A DNA stretch of 8,593 nt, from NCBI GenBank assembly GCA_037445815.1, contig JBBIJV010000156.1, positions 1 through 8,593 on the forward strand, in the 5' to 3' direction. A model generated the notes under the pieces. That model made no database searches, had not been told where the DNA came from, and was given only the letters and a program-made list of their open reading frames with translations. This DNA comes from FEN-1219 sp037445815 (lineage in GTDB: Bacteria > Pseudomonadota > Gammaproteobacteria > Steroidobacterales > Rariloculaceae). Of the stretch, positions 1-6,834 are shown in pieces; position 1 is the first letter of the stretch; the number at the start of each line of letters is the position of its first letter. Made by a program: the position numbers and the translations under genes.

Positions 1-2
1 CG

Positions 3-437
3 CCGGCCCCGGCAGGCGCCTCCGAGGCGCGTGCCGCGGCCGACGGCGCCGCAGCCGAAGCACCGGACTGGGCCGGAGTCGTGCAGTCGCTCGATCTCCG
101 CGGCCCCGCGCGGCAGCTCGCCGACAGTTGCCATCTCAAATCGAACGCCGGCAACGTGTGGCAGCTCGTCGTTCCACCGGACAAGGAACACCTGAACACG
201 CAGCAATTGCGCTCGCGGCTCGAGACCGCGCTGCGCGAGCAATACGGCCGCGACGTGCAGCTGTCGGTCGCCGTCGGGCGGCCGGCGCGGCCCACACCGG
301 CCGAAGCGCGGCGCGCGAACGAGAGCGCGCGCATTCGCGAGGCCCGTGAAGCAATCGAGACCGACGCGAACGTCAAAGCCCTGCAGGCTGCGTTCGACGC
401 GACGCTCGAGCCGGACAGCATCCGCTCGAGCAAGTGA
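3..437 (+). CDS. dnaX: DNA polymerase III subunit tau/gamma, C-terminal part (partial)
   Basis: The reading frame is open from the left edge to a TGA at 435-437, so this is the 3' end of a gene that starts outside the window. The first ~20 residues are Ala/Pro-rich, like the flexible linker before the tau-specific tail. The rest (W-A-G-V-V-Q-S-L-D-L-R-G-P-A-R-Q-L onward) matches the C-terminal tau domain. It shows an LxLxGxxRQLAxxC opening, a basic/acidic middle, a TPAE segment and the family's ending of the D-x-x-V-x-x-L-x-x-x-F type followed by a P-D-S-I tail. In E. coli this domain (about 145 residues, as here) binds the alpha polymerase subunit and couples the clamp loader to the replicase. 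The dnaX-ybaB-recR order is classical and supports the call. The frameshift site that makes gamma would lie upstream and is not visible. Confidence 0.9.
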   Translation, partial: PAPAGASEARAAADGAAAEAPDWAGVVQSLDLRGPARQLADSCHLKSNAGNVWQLVVPPDKEHLNTQQLRSRLETALREQYGRDVQLSVAVGRPARPTPAEARRANESARIREAREAIETDANVKALQAAFDATLEPDSIRSSK

Positions 438-450
438 TTCGAAGCCAGGT

Positions 451-463
451 GGAAAGGGAGAGG
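451..463 (+). promoter_or_regulatory. Ribosome binding site of ybaB
   Basis: A purine-rich GGAAAGGGAGAGG stretch ends 6 nt before the ATG at 470. It lies in the 32-bp gap after the dnaX stop and fixes the ybaB start. Confidence 0.6.
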
Positions 464-469
464 TGACCG

Positions 470-790
470 ATGAAAGGCCTGAGCCAACTGATGCGGCAAG
501 CGCAAGAGATGCAGGCCAACATGCAGAAGGCCCAAGAGGAGCTCGCGGCCACCGAGGTCGAGGGTGTCGCCGGCGGCGGCATGGTGAAGGTCGTCGTGAC
601 GTGCAAGCACGAGGTGCGCCGCGTCGCGATCGAAGACAGGCTGCTCGAGGACGACAAGGAAATGTTGGAGGATCTCGTGGCGGCCGCATTCAACGATGCG
701 AGCCGCAAGATCGAGCAGACGGTGCAACAGAAACTGTCCTCCGTCACGGGCGGATTGGGACTGCCGGCCGGATTGAAGTTGCCCTTCTAA
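470..790 (+). CDS. ybaB: YbaB/EbfC family nucleoid-associated protein
   Basis: This 106-residue protein has the usual length of the YbaB/EbfC family, small dimeric DNA-binding proteins of the nucleoid. It begins with a long amphipathic helix rich in Gln, Met and Lys (residues 1-30, starting MKGLSQLMRQAQ). A VEGVAGGGMVKVVVTCKHEVRRVAI beta segment follows (about 30-55; the GGGMVKV turn is typical). An acidic helix with LLEDDKEMLEDLVAAAFNDA (about 58-77) and a Gly/Leu/Pro-rich tail ending LKLPF complete it. The gene lies between dnaX and recR, its conserved position, and only 4 bp separate its TAA from the recR start, implying translational coupling. The family binds DNA as a dimer with little sequence specificity; a link to RecR-mediated repair is suggested by gene order only. 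Confidence 0.96.
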   Translation: MKGLSQLMRQAQEMQANMQKAQEELAATEVEGVAGGGMVKVVVTCKHEVRRVAIEDRLLEDDKEMLEDLVAAAFNDASRKIEQTVQQKLSSVTGGLGLPAGLKLPF

Positions 791-794
791 CGAC

Positions 795-1424
795 GTGACC
801 GACGTTTACTCGCCGCTGTTGAGCCAGCTCATCGAGGCTTTCCAGTGCCTCCCGGGCGTCGGCTCGAAGACTGCCCAGCGCATGGCGTTCCACTTGCTCG
901 ACAAGGATCGCGACGCGGGCGGGCGCCTCGCGGCCGCGCTCGCTCGCGCCGTGCGCTCCATTCGCCACTGCGAGCGGTGCCGAATGTTGACCGAGGAGCC
1001 CGTCTGCCGGTTCTGCTCGAGCGAGAAGCGCGACCGCACGCAGCTCTGCGTCGTCGAGACGCCGGCCGATTTGTTGGCGATCGAGCAGTCGGGCGCTTAT
1101 CGTGGTGCGTACTTCGTGCTGATGGGCCATTTGTCGCCGATCGACGGGATCGGGCCCGCGGAGCTCGGCCTCGAGCTGCTCGAGCGCCGGTTCGGCACGG
1201 AGCGTTTCGCCGAGGTCGTGCTCGCCACGAGCGTGACGGTCGAAGGCGATGCCACGGCACATCTCGTCGCGGCGCTCGCGGGGAAGTACGGTTTGCGCGC
1301 GAGCCGTATCGCTTATGGCGTGCCGGTCGGAGGCGAGCTGGAATACATCGACGGAGGCACCTTGGCGCGGGCGCTCAGCGGCCGCCGCGAGCTCGCGTCC
1401 GCGAGCGGTGAAGGAGGGCGATGA
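795..1424 (+). CDS. recR: Recombination mediator protein RecR
   Basis: RecR works with RecO (and RecF) to load RecA onto SSB-coated single-stranded DNA at gaps. The 209 residues compare with about 200 in E. coli. Domains in order: a helix-hairpin-helix with LPGVGSKTAQRMAFHLL (residues 19-35); a four-cysteine zinc finger C59-X2-C62-X8-C71-X2-C74; a Toprim domain (about 80-175) opening with CVVETPADLLAIE and containing GHLSPIDGIGP; and the C-terminal GVPVGGELEYIDGGTL segment (175-190). All diagnostic residues are present. The start is a GTG only 4 bp after the ybaB stop, giving MTDVYSPLLSQL, which fits the family N-terminus. I see no strong Shine-Dalgarno, so translation is probably coupled to ybaB. 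The stop codon overlaps the start region of the next gene as ATGA. Confidence 0.97.
   Translation: MTDVYSPLLSQLIEAFQCLPGVGSKTAQRMAFHLLDKDRDAGGRLAAALARAVRSIRHCERCRMLTEEPVCRFCSSEKRDRTQLCVVETPADLLAIEQSGAYRGAYFVLMGHLSPIDGIGPAELGLELLERRFGTERFAEVVLATSVTVEGDATAHLVAALAGKYGLRASRIAYGVPVGGELEYIDGGTLARALSGRRELASASGEGGR
1411..1417 (+). promoter_or_regulatory. Ribosome binding site deciding the HIT gene start
   Basis: AAGGAGG sits inside the last codons of recR. It is 6 nt from the ATG at 1424 but only 3 nt from the ATG at 1421, so 1424 is the better start. A third in-frame ATG at 1433 is too far away. Confidence 0.6.
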
Positions 1425-1777
1425 TGGCGCTGATGGCGGACGCGAGCTGCCTGTTCTGCAAAATCGTGGCCGGCGATTTGCCGGCCGACCGCGTTTACGA
1501 GGACGACGAGATACTCGCGTTCAAGGACATCCATCCGCAGGCCCCGCTGCATTGCCTCGTCATACCAAAAGCCCACGTTGCGACCCTCGACGAGCTCTCG
1601 GAGCAGGACGCCCCGCTCATCGGACGGCTGCTCCTGACCGCGAAGCGCATCTCAGCGGAGCAGGGGCTCAAGGGTTACCGTGTGGCCATGAACGTGGGTA
1701 GCGAGGGCGGCCAGGTGGTCTTCCACGTGCATCTTCACGTGCTGGGCGGCCGCCCGCTGAAGGGCGCGCTCGGCTGA
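1424..1777 (+). CDS. hinT: HIT-family purine nucleotide hydrolase (HinT-like)
   Basis: Histidine-triad protein of the Hint branch, which hydrolyses nucleoside phosphoramidates and aminoacyl-adenylates; the physiological substrate in bacteria is unsettled. Counting from the ATG at 1424 it has 117 residues, close to E. coli HinT (119). The N-terminal CLFCKIVAGDLPADRVYEDDEILAFKDI region is the typical family opening. The segment YRVAMNVGSEGGQ precedes the signature HVHLHVL (residues 101-107), with His103 the expected nucleophile, and the protein ends GGRPLKGALG. C9 and C12 form a CxxC near the start; I cannot tell whether they bind metal. The recR stop (TGA 1422-1424) overlaps the tandem ATGs at 1421/1424, so the gene is translationally coupled to recR. 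The ATG at 1421 would add one Met. Confidence 0.94.
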   Translation: MALMADASCLFCKIVAGDLPADRVYEDDEILAFKDIHPQAPLHCLVIPKAHVATLDELSEQDAPLIGRLLLTAKRISAEQGLKGYRVAMNVGSEGGQVVFHVHLHVLGGRPLKGALG

Positions 1778-1808
1778 GCCGCCGCGCAGGGCACTGTCGG
1801 GAGCACGG

Positions 1809-2351
1809 GTGAGCCGGAACGAGAATCTGATCTGGATCGATCTCGAGATGACGGGGCTCGACCCCGATCGGCATCGGATCATCGAGATTGCCACCGTCGT
1901 CACCGACAAGGAGCTGACGGTGCTCGCGGAAGGCCCGATGCTGGCGATCCATCAGCCGGACGAGGTGCTTGCGGCGATGGACGAGTGGAACACGCGCCAG
2001 CACGCAAACTCGGGCCTCACCGACCGCGTGCGTGCGAGCCGCATCGCCGAGCAGGAAGCGGAACGGCAGACGCTCGAGTTTCTGCGGCAGCACGTCGACC
2101 AGGGCACGTCGCCGATGTGCGGCAATAGTATTTGCCAGGATCGCCGCTTCCTGATCCGCCACATGCCCGAGCTCGCTGCCTATTTTCATTATCGCAATCT
2201 CGACGTTTCGACGCTCAAGATCCTCGCCAAGCTTTGGCTGCCGGAAGTGAGCAGCCGGTTCGAGAAGAAATCGGTACACCTGGCTTTGGCCGACATTCAC
2301 GACTCGATTCGTGAGCTCCGCTTTTACCGCGAGCACGTTTTCAAGCGCTGA
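1809..2351 (+). CDS. orn: Oligoribonuclease
   Basis: This 3'-to-5' exoribonuclease of the DEDDh family degrades 2-5 nt RNAs and pGpG in the cytoplasm, the last step of mRNA turnover and of c-di-GMP breakdown. The 180 residues match the usual ~180. Metal/catalytic residues lie at the E. coli positions shifted by one: D11 and E13 in IWIDLEMTGLD, D111 in CQDRRFL, and H157 and D162 in SVHLALADI. Other family hallmarks are MDEWNTRQHANSGL (57-70), MCGNSICQDR (103-112) and the conserved RNLDVSTLK (129-137). The start is GTG with GGGAG (1799-1803) five bases upstream. It follows the HIT gene by 31 bp with no visible terminator, so it is probably the last gene of the dnaX-ybaB-recR-hinT transcript. 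Confidence 0.97.
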   Translation: MSRNENLIWIDLEMTGLDPDRHRIIEIATVVTDKELTVLAEGPMLAIHQPDEVLAAMDEWNTRQHANSGLTDRVRASRIAEQEAERQTLEFLRQHVDQGTSPMCGNSICQDRRFLIRHMPELAAYFHYRNLDVSTLKILAKLWLPEVSSRFEKKSVHLALADIHDSIRELRFYREHVFKR

Positions 2352-2369
2352 GGCAGGTCGCGCAAAATC

Positions 2370-2396
2370 GGGTCGCGGGCGGTTTTCAAGCGACCC
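2370..2396 (+). terminator. Possible stem-loop after orn
   Basis: GGGTCGC (2370-2376) and GCGACCC (2390-2396) are perfect 7-bp inverted arms around a 13-nt loop, 18 bp after the orn stop. No T-run follows, so it is not a typical intrinsic terminator. It could be an mRNA 3'-end structure or a protein-binding dyad. Confidence 0.25.
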
Positions 2397-2442
2397 ACGG
2401 ATCGGCTAGTCTCCGGCAAGCTCGGCAGGAAGTAGGCGCGTG

Positions 2443-3102
2443 ATGCGGTTTCTCGGTCTCTGCTTCTTCGCTTTGGGATTCGCTGTGCTCGGGCAAGCGC
2501 AGACCCGGTACGTGACGGACCGCACGATCGTCGAGCTGCGGCGCGGCCCGAGCATCGAGTACTTGATCGTGCGCAACCTCGAGGCCGGCGAGCGCGTCGA
2601 AGTGCTCGAGGAAAACAAGGAGGACGGGTACTCTCGCGTCCGCGTCGCGGACAACGCCACGGAAGGCTGGATACTGACGCGTTACCTGACGGCGGAGCCG
2701 ATCGCGCGCGAGCGCCTCGCCGTCGCGGAACGAAACTTGACGGCCGCGCGCGGCCGCGTTTCGGAGCTCGAGGTCCAGAACGCGGAGCTCGCGCGCGATC
2801 TCGCGGCGACGCGCGCGCAGCTCGAGCAGACGGAGACGAGTCACGGCACGGTCAGCCGCGAGCTGGCCGACCTTCGCACGTCCGCCGCGAACGTCGTCGA
2901 GATCCGCGACCAAAACGAGAGCTTGCGTGAGCGCCTCGCCGAACGCGACCGCGAAGTGGAGCAGCTCACGGCCGACAACCGGCGTCTGAGAGCCCGCGAA
3001 AACCAAAACTGGTTCATCATCGGCGCGGCCGTGCTGCTGGCCGGCATCGTCATCGGTCTCGTGGCACCCACTTTGCGGCGCAAAAGGCGTTCCGACTGGT
3101 AG
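2443..3102 (+). CDS. ygiM: SH3 domain protein with C-terminal membrane anchor (YgiM-like)
   Basis: Counting from the ATG at 2443 (219 residues), the protein starts with a signal peptide (MRFLGLCFFALGFAVLGQA, probable cut after residue 19). A bacterial SH3-type domain follows at about 21-83, with the RTIVELRRGPS strand and a conserved EGWILTRYL end. Next is a long charged coiled coil (about 88-186), one transmembrane helix (about 190-210) and a basic tail, RRKRRSDW. This order is that of the TIGR04211 'SH3 and anchor domain' family (E. coli YgiM), which is common in gammaproteobacteria and has no firmly established function. Topology implies an envelope protein with SH3 and coiled coil in the periplasm, anchored in the inner membrane; a role at the cell wall is inference. 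AGGAAG (2427-2432) could serve either this ATG or the GTG at 2440. Confidence 0.88.
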   Translation: MRFLGLCFFALGFAVLGQAQTRYVTDRTIVELRRGPSIEYLIVRNLEAGERVEVLEENKEDGYSRVRVADNATEGWILTRYLTAEPIARERLAVAERNLTAARGRVSELEVQNAELARDLAATRAQLEQTETSHGTVSRELADLRTSAANVVEIRDQNESLRERLAERDREVEQLTADNRRLRARENQNWFIIGAAVLLAGIVIGLVAPTLRRKRRSDW

Positions 3103-3139
3103 GTTGCCTGACACCGGAGTTTAGGACACTGTAGCGCCC

Positions 3140-3613
3140 ATGGTCGTCGATAGCTTGCTCGTACCGCAATGCGTCTACCGCCCCGGCACCTTCACGGGGC
3201 TCATGATTTTGTACGAGAGCAATTACATCAAGCTGCACCAGCTCCTCACGGAGCTCGATTGGCCTGCCGAGGGCGTCGTCTCGTCGTCGCTGCGCGACAA
3301 CGACCTGCACGCCGCCATCGTTCGCCGCGAGCCGTACACGACGACGCTGCGGCTCACGTACTGGTTCGACGACCTGAACGGCACGCGCGCGCCGGATCCC
3401 GACATCGTCGTGCGCATCTACCACGACGCGCGGCTCGTGGAGGCCGTCAGCAGCGGTGAAACGCACCGGCACGCGAAGCTGCGCGAGCTCGCGCGAAGCA
3501 GCAGCGCCGAGCTCGACCGGCGCTGGCGCTTGAACATGCTGCTCAACAAGTGGCTCGACTATTTGTTTGAGGTCGGTCACAGCCTCGGGCGGGCGCAGCG
3601 CGCGTTGACCTGA
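3140..3613 (+). CDS. yqiB: DUF1249 family protein (YqiB-like)
   Basis: A soluble 157-residue protein of unknown function. It resembles E. coli YqiB from memory of the family: an N-terminal helix with LYESNYIKLHQLL (24-36), a central beta region (about 55-80, YTTTLRLTYWFDD), the characteristic VVRIYHDARLVEAV strand (90-103), and a C-terminal helix with LNMLLNKWLDYLFEVGHSLG (131-150). No signal peptide or membrane segment is visible. The gene lies 37 bp after the SH3 gene. No good Shine-Dalgarno stands before the ATG (AGGA at 3123-3126 is 13 nt away), so the start is the least certain part. The first ~17 residues do not look conserved. Weak initiation or coupling to the upstream gene is possible. 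Confidence 0.85.
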   Translation: MVVDSLLVPQCVYRPGTFTGLMILYESNYIKLHQLLTELDWPAEGVVSSSLRDNDLHAAIVRREPYTTTLRLTYWFDDLNGTRAPDPDIVVRIYHDARLVEAVSSGETHRHAKLRELARSSSAELDRRWRLNMLLNKWLDYLFEVGHSLGRAQRALT

Positions 3614-3614
3614 G

Positions 3615-3643
3615 CGCGGCCGGGCCGGCGCGTTCCTTGCTTT
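3615..3643 (+). terminator. Probable intrinsic terminator after the DUF1249 gene
   Basis: Two bases after the TGA, CGCGGCC (3615-3621) can pair with GGCGCG (3627-3632) in a GC-only stem with one bulged G and a 5-nt loop. The T-rich tail TTCCTTGCTTT (3633-3643) follows. It separates the DUF1249 gene from the next gene and argues against translation of that gene starting at the TTG at 3642. Confidence 0.4.
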
Positions 3644-3672
3644 GAATCACGGTTTGCTCTCGGCGGCGCGGC

Positions 3673-3678
3673 TATATT
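3673..3678 (+). promoter_or_regulatory. Possible -10 element before the coiled-coil gene
   Basis: TATATT is a 5-of-6 match to the sigma-70 -10 box and is conspicuous in GC-rich sequence. It lies 38 bp upstream of the preferred ATG at 3717. No convincing -35 box stands at 16-18 bp, so this is tentative. Confidence 0.25.
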
Positions 3679-3716
3679 TGCGCCATGCGTCCGTGTTACA
3701 GAATGCGAGGCCGTTG

Positions 3717-4763
3717 ATGCTCTCGGCGATCCTCGAGCGGCAGCAGACGGGGCCGACCGAGCAGCTGCTGAAGCTCTATTGGAATAGAGCCGACGTCAAG
3801 CGCGAGCTCAAGGCGCTGCGCCGCGAGCGATTCGAGCTGCTCGACAAGCTCAAGGAGCAGGAGGGCGCGATTCTGCGCGCCCAAGAGCAGCTCGAGGGCC
3901 TCGAGCGGCTGCTGACGAATCCGTTGGCCGCGGCAAACGCGATGGTCTACTTTCAGCTGCGGCATTTGTGGCGCGTCGGCGCACAGCGGCTCGAGCAGTT
4001 TGGCCGCGAGCTGCAACTCCAACGCGAGAAGCGCGAACGTGCGCAGCTACAGGAAGCCGAGATCGCGAAGCGTCAGCGCCGGCTCGACGCGATCAAGGAA
4101 AAGATGGCCGGCCTCGCCGAGAAACGCCGGACGACGATCGAGGAGCAAACGCGCGTCGAGCGAAAAATAGCGACGATGAATCCTCTCGTGCGCCTATTTC
4201 GCGCCGGCGCGCTGAAGCGCCAGATCGCGGGCCTTCGAAGCGGCCAGCAGATGCTCGAGGAGAAGCTCGAGGAGCTGCGCTCGCTTGGCGAGAAGATTCA
4301 AGGAGAGCCGCTCCCGGAGCCCGAAGGCCTGTCGCTCGACAGCCGCCGGCTGATCAACACGGCCGTCATCGCGCTCGCTCAACACCTCGTCGTGCACTTC
4401 TCGGAGCACGATCTCGCGTCGTTGGCGAAGACGTCGACGGAGCGGGCCGTCGGCGACATGAAGTTCGGCGATCGCCGCGATTGCGACCGGATGGTGGAAC
4501 GGATCCGCGAGAAGATCGAGGAGCTCAAGCAGCAAAAGACGTTCGCCGACCAGGTCAAGCGGCGCACCGATTTGCTCCTGACCGAGGTCAAGTACCGCAA
4601 CGAGACGGATTCGGTGCCGAGCGTGGATTGTCTACAGCTGATCAGCCGCACGCCGGGCGCTCAGGCCAACGAGATCGAGCTCGCGCGGCGCACGAGCGAC
4701 GCGCCGTTGCGCATCAACGTCGTCGCCGACGACTACTGGGACGTCCTGTCCGTGATGCGCTGA
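3717..4763 (+). CDS. Hypothetical cytosolic coiled-coil protein
   Basis: I do not recognise this family. From the ATG at 3717 it has 348 residues with no signal peptide or membrane helix. Highly charged Lys/Arg/Glu/Leu heptad-like stretches at about 27-67, 92-152 and 166-195 indicate long coiled coils. They are broken by a hydrophobic aromatic segment (LAAANAMVYFQLRHLW, 70-85) and by NPLVRLFRAGALKRQI (155-170). A Pro-rich hinge (GEPLPEPEGL, 196-205) leads to a helical and mixed C-terminal part (about 206-348) with one more charged helix (255-290), ending in DDYWDVLSVMR. The start was chosen because GAGG (3707-3710) lies 6 nt before it, with a -10-like box and a terminator-like hairpin upstream. 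An in-frame TTG at 3642 would add 25 residues. The gene converges on prc with 11 bp between stops. A scaffold or filament role would be a guess. Confidence 0.8.
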   Translation: MLSAILERQQTGPTEQLLKLYWNRADVKRELKALRRERFELLDKLKEQEGAILRAQEQLEGLERLLTNPLAAANAMVYFQLRHLWRVGAQRLEQFGRELQLQREKRERAQLQEAEIAKRQRRLDAIKEKMAGLAEKRRTTIEEQTRVERKIATMNPLVRLFRAGALKRQIAGLRSGQQMLEEKLEELRSLGEKIQGEPLPEPEGLSLDSRRLINTAVIALAQHLVVHFSEHDLASLAKTSTERAVGDMKFGDRRDCDRMVERIREKIEELKQQKTFADQVKRRTDLLLTEVKYRNETDSVPSVDCLQLISRTPGAQANEIELARRTSDAPLRINVVADDYWDVLSVMR

Positions 4764-4765
4764 AC

Positions 4766-4786
4766 GCCGCGCGGCTACGGCGCGGC
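4766..4786. terminator. Hairpin between convergent genes (possible bidirectional terminator)
   Basis: GCCGCGC (4766-4772) and GCGCGGC (4780-4786) are perfect 7-bp inverted arms around a 7-nt loop, in the 11-bp gap between the convergent stops and overlapping the prc stop codon. There is no T-tract on either strand, so termination is only inferred from position. Confidence 0.3.
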
Positions 4787-6823
4787 CCTGTCCTTGGCGA
4801 GCTCCGCCACTACGAGGGCCGCCTGCCGCAGCAGGATGGCGTCCGACGCCTCGGTGTCGGAGAGCTCCGCAATGTTCGTCAGCGGCTCGAGGCCGAGCGC
4901 CGCGCGGCGCGCGTTCTCGCGCGCGAGCCGCCCTTGCTCGAGCCGCTTGTTCTCGGCGATGCGCTGCTCGAGGTTCAACGACACGCTCTTCTGAGCCGCG
5001 ATCTCCTTCACGGCCGCGATGTCGCTCAAAAGGTAGTTCCACTCGGGATCGCCGACCGCGCGCGACTGCTGGTGGGCCCGAAGCTCCGCGATCTCCCGGT
5101 CGAGCGAGGCCTGCGCGCGGAAACGCGCCGGCTGAATCCGATCCCAGGGCAATGCCGTATCGCGCGTGCTCTCGCCGACGGTGGCCGTGTCGACCATCGA
5201 CGGCAGCTCGATGTCGGGCAGCACGCCGCGATGCTGCGTGCTCTCGCCGGTGACGCGGTAGTACTTGCCGATCGTCAGCGTGAGCTGGCCGTTGTCGGTG
5301 CCGCGCATAAGGCGGTCGAGCGGGAACAGGTTCTGGACGGTGCCCTTGCCGAACGTCTGCTGGCCGATGATGACGCCGCGGTCGTAGTCCTGGATCGCCG
5401 CGGCGAAGATCTCCGACGCGCTCGCGCTGTAGCGGTCGACGAGAACGCCCAACGGCCCCGTGTATACGGCGCCGGGGCTCGGATCGTCGAGCTGCTGAAT
5501 CGTCCCGCGGCCTTCGCGCAGCTGCACGATGGGGCCGCGCTCGATGAACAGGCCCGAAAGCTCCGTGGCCTCGGAAAGATGGCCGCCGCCGTTCGCGCGC
5601 AAATCCATGACGAGGCCGTCGATGCCGCCCTCGGCCTTGAGCTCCTCGATGAGGCGCGTCACGTCGCGCGAGGTGCTCGTGTAGTCCTCTTCGCCTTTGC
5701 TGCGCGCTGCGAAGTCTTGATAGAAGCTCGGAACCGTGATGACGCCGATCCGATAGTTCTTGCCGTCGAAAGGAATCTCGAGCCGCTGCTTCTTCGCCGC
5801 TTGCTCCTCGAGCTTCACCTTGTCGCGCACGAGCTCGATGATCTTCTCCGGCGAGCCGGGCGCCGCGCCGGCCGGCAGCACCTGGAGGCGCACGCGCGTG
5901 CCGCCCGGCCCGCGAATCTTCTGCACGACGTCGTCGAGCCGCCAGCCGATGACGTCGACGGGCTCGCTATTGCCTTCGCCGACGGCCGTGATGCGATCCT
6001 CTTGCTTGAGCTGACCGTCGATGTGCGCCGGCCCGCCCGGAATGATGTTGATGACCTTGACATAGTCGTCCTCGAGCTGCAGCGACGCGCCGATGCCGTC
6101 GTACGACAGGCTCATCTGAATGCGGTACTCCTCGCTCTGGCGAGGAGACAGGTAGCTCGAGTGCGGATCCATGTTGTGCGCGACGGCGTTCATGTACGTC
6201 TCGAACACGTCGTCGCTCGTCAACTGCGTGATTCGCCGATACGAGCGCTCGTAACGCTCCTTCAAGATTTCGGCGGCCTCGGCCCACGTCTTGCCGGTGA
6301 GTATCAACCGCAAGCCGTCGCTCTTGACGGTCTTGCGCCAGACCTCGTTCATTTCTTGCTCGGTGGCCGGCCACGGCATTTCGCTGCGGTCCCACTCGAA
6401 GGTCTCGTCGACTGTGTAGTCGGGCTCGGTGGCGAGGAGCGCGACGGCGGCGTCGACGCGCTCACCGGCGCGCTTGCGGAACAAGTTGAAGATATCGAAC
6501 ACGGGCTGCAGATCGCCGGTGCGCGTGCGGTCGTCGAGCTCGTAGCGGAGTCGATTGAAGCTTGCGACGTCGGCTGCCGTGAAGTACATGCGGTTGCCGT
6601 CGAGCATGTCGAGGTAGCGGTCGAGAATCGCAGACGACAGCGAGTTGTCGATGCGCGGCAGCGAATAGTGGAGCTCTTCGATCAGTTTTGCGACGTTGCT
6701 GCTGATCGGTGCATGCTTCGGGAGGATCTGCAGCGGCGGTAGCGGCTCGACAGCGGCGAACGACGCGAGGCTGGCGCTGAGCGCCAGGGCGCCCAAGCTG
6801 AGACGGCCAAACAACTCCCTCAC
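4775..6823 (-). CDS. prc: Carboxy-terminal processing (tail-specific) protease Prc
   Basis: This periplasmic serine protease of family S41 degrades or trims proteins from the C-terminus; in E. coli its targets include PBP3, SsrA-tagged proteins and the murein hydrolase MepS (with NlpI). The 682 residues match full-length Prc. A signal peptide spans about 1-24 (ending ASFAA) and an N-terminal helical domain about 30-235. A PDZ domain lies at about 238-325 (SYDGIGASLQLEDDYVKVINIIPGGPA) and the protease core at about 355-545. There, S468 in DRYSASASE and K493 in TFGKGTVQ are spaced by 25 residues, as in the known Ser/Lys dyad. MDLRANGGG (406-414) and the GVLPDIELP motif (533-541) are present. 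A charged C-terminal domain (about 550-680) follows. The start is GTG with an AAGGAGG Shine-Dalgarno 4 nt upstream. The gene appears intact; no nlpI-like partner is in the window. Confidence 0.97.
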   Translation of the reverse strand: MRELFGRLSLGALALSASLASFAAVEPLPPLQILPKHAPISSNVAKLIEELHYSLPRIDNSLSSAILDRYLDMLDGNRMYFTAADVASFNRLRYELDDRTRTGDLQPVFDIFNLFRKRAGERVDAAVALLATEPDYTVDETFEWDRSEMPWPATEQEMNEVWRKTVKSDGLRLILTGKTWAEAAEILKERYERSYRRITQLTSDDVFETYMNAVAHNMDPHSSYLSPRQSEEYRIQMSLSYDGIGASLQLEDDYVKVINIIPGGPAHIDGQLKQEDRITAVGEGNSEPVDVIGWRLDDVVQKIRGPGGTRVRLQVLPAGAAPGSPEKIIELVRDKVKLEEQAAKKQRLEIPFDGKNYRIGVITVPSFYQDFAARSKGEEDYTSTSRDVTRLIEELKAEGGIDGLVMDLRANGGGHLSEATELSGLFIERGPIVQLREGRGTIQQLDDPSPGAVYTGPLGVLVDRYSASASEIFAAAIQDYDRGVIIGQQTFGKGTVQNLFPLDRLMRGTDNGQLTLTIGKYYRVTGESTQHRGVLPDIELPSMVDTATVGESTRDTALPWDRIQPARFRAQASLDREIAELRAHQQSRAVGDPEWNYLLSDIAAVKEIAAQKSVSLNLEQRIAENKRLEQGRLARENARRAALGLEPLTNIAELSDTEASDAILLRQAALVVAELAKDRAAP

Positions 6824-6827
6824 GTTT

Positions 6828-6834
6828 CCTCCTT
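6828..6834 (-). promoter_or_regulatory. Ribosome binding site of prc
   Basis: Read on the - strand this is AAGGAGG, a full match to the anti-Shine-Dalgarno core, 4 nt before the GTG start at 6823. It is the strongest ribosome binding site in the window and supports the GTG start. Confidence 0.7.

Noticed and set aside
744..1262. 172-residue frame on the - strand over recR
   Set aside because: It overlaps almost the whole zinc finger and Toprim region of an unmistakable RecR and its translation has no recognisable domain.
2384..2412. Promoter for the SH3 gene (TTTCAA, 17 bp, TAGTCT)
   Set aside because: Each box matches the sigma-70 consensus at only about half of its positions; not enough to annotate.
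1668..3580. Long antisense frames over orn (1668-2336), the SH3 gene (2386-3114) and the DUF1249 gene (3050-3580)
   Set aside because: Each is in register with the real gene on the other strand, the same stop-codon avoidance effect. The + strand products have clear family motifs, the antisense ones none.
4632..5042. 136-residue - strand frame across the convergent coiled-coil/prc junction
   Set aside because: Extremely Arg/Ala-rich composition, overlaps two supported genes in other frames, and no ribosome binding site.
3968..6742. A 924-codon open frame on the + strand spanning part of the coiled-coil gene and most of antisense prc
   Set aside because: Over prc it is exactly in register with the antisense of prc codons. 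Stops there would need TTA, CTA or TCA codons in prc, which GC-rich genes avoid. The translation is Arg/Ala/Val/Asp-rich, without domain features, while prc carries all its catalytic motifs.
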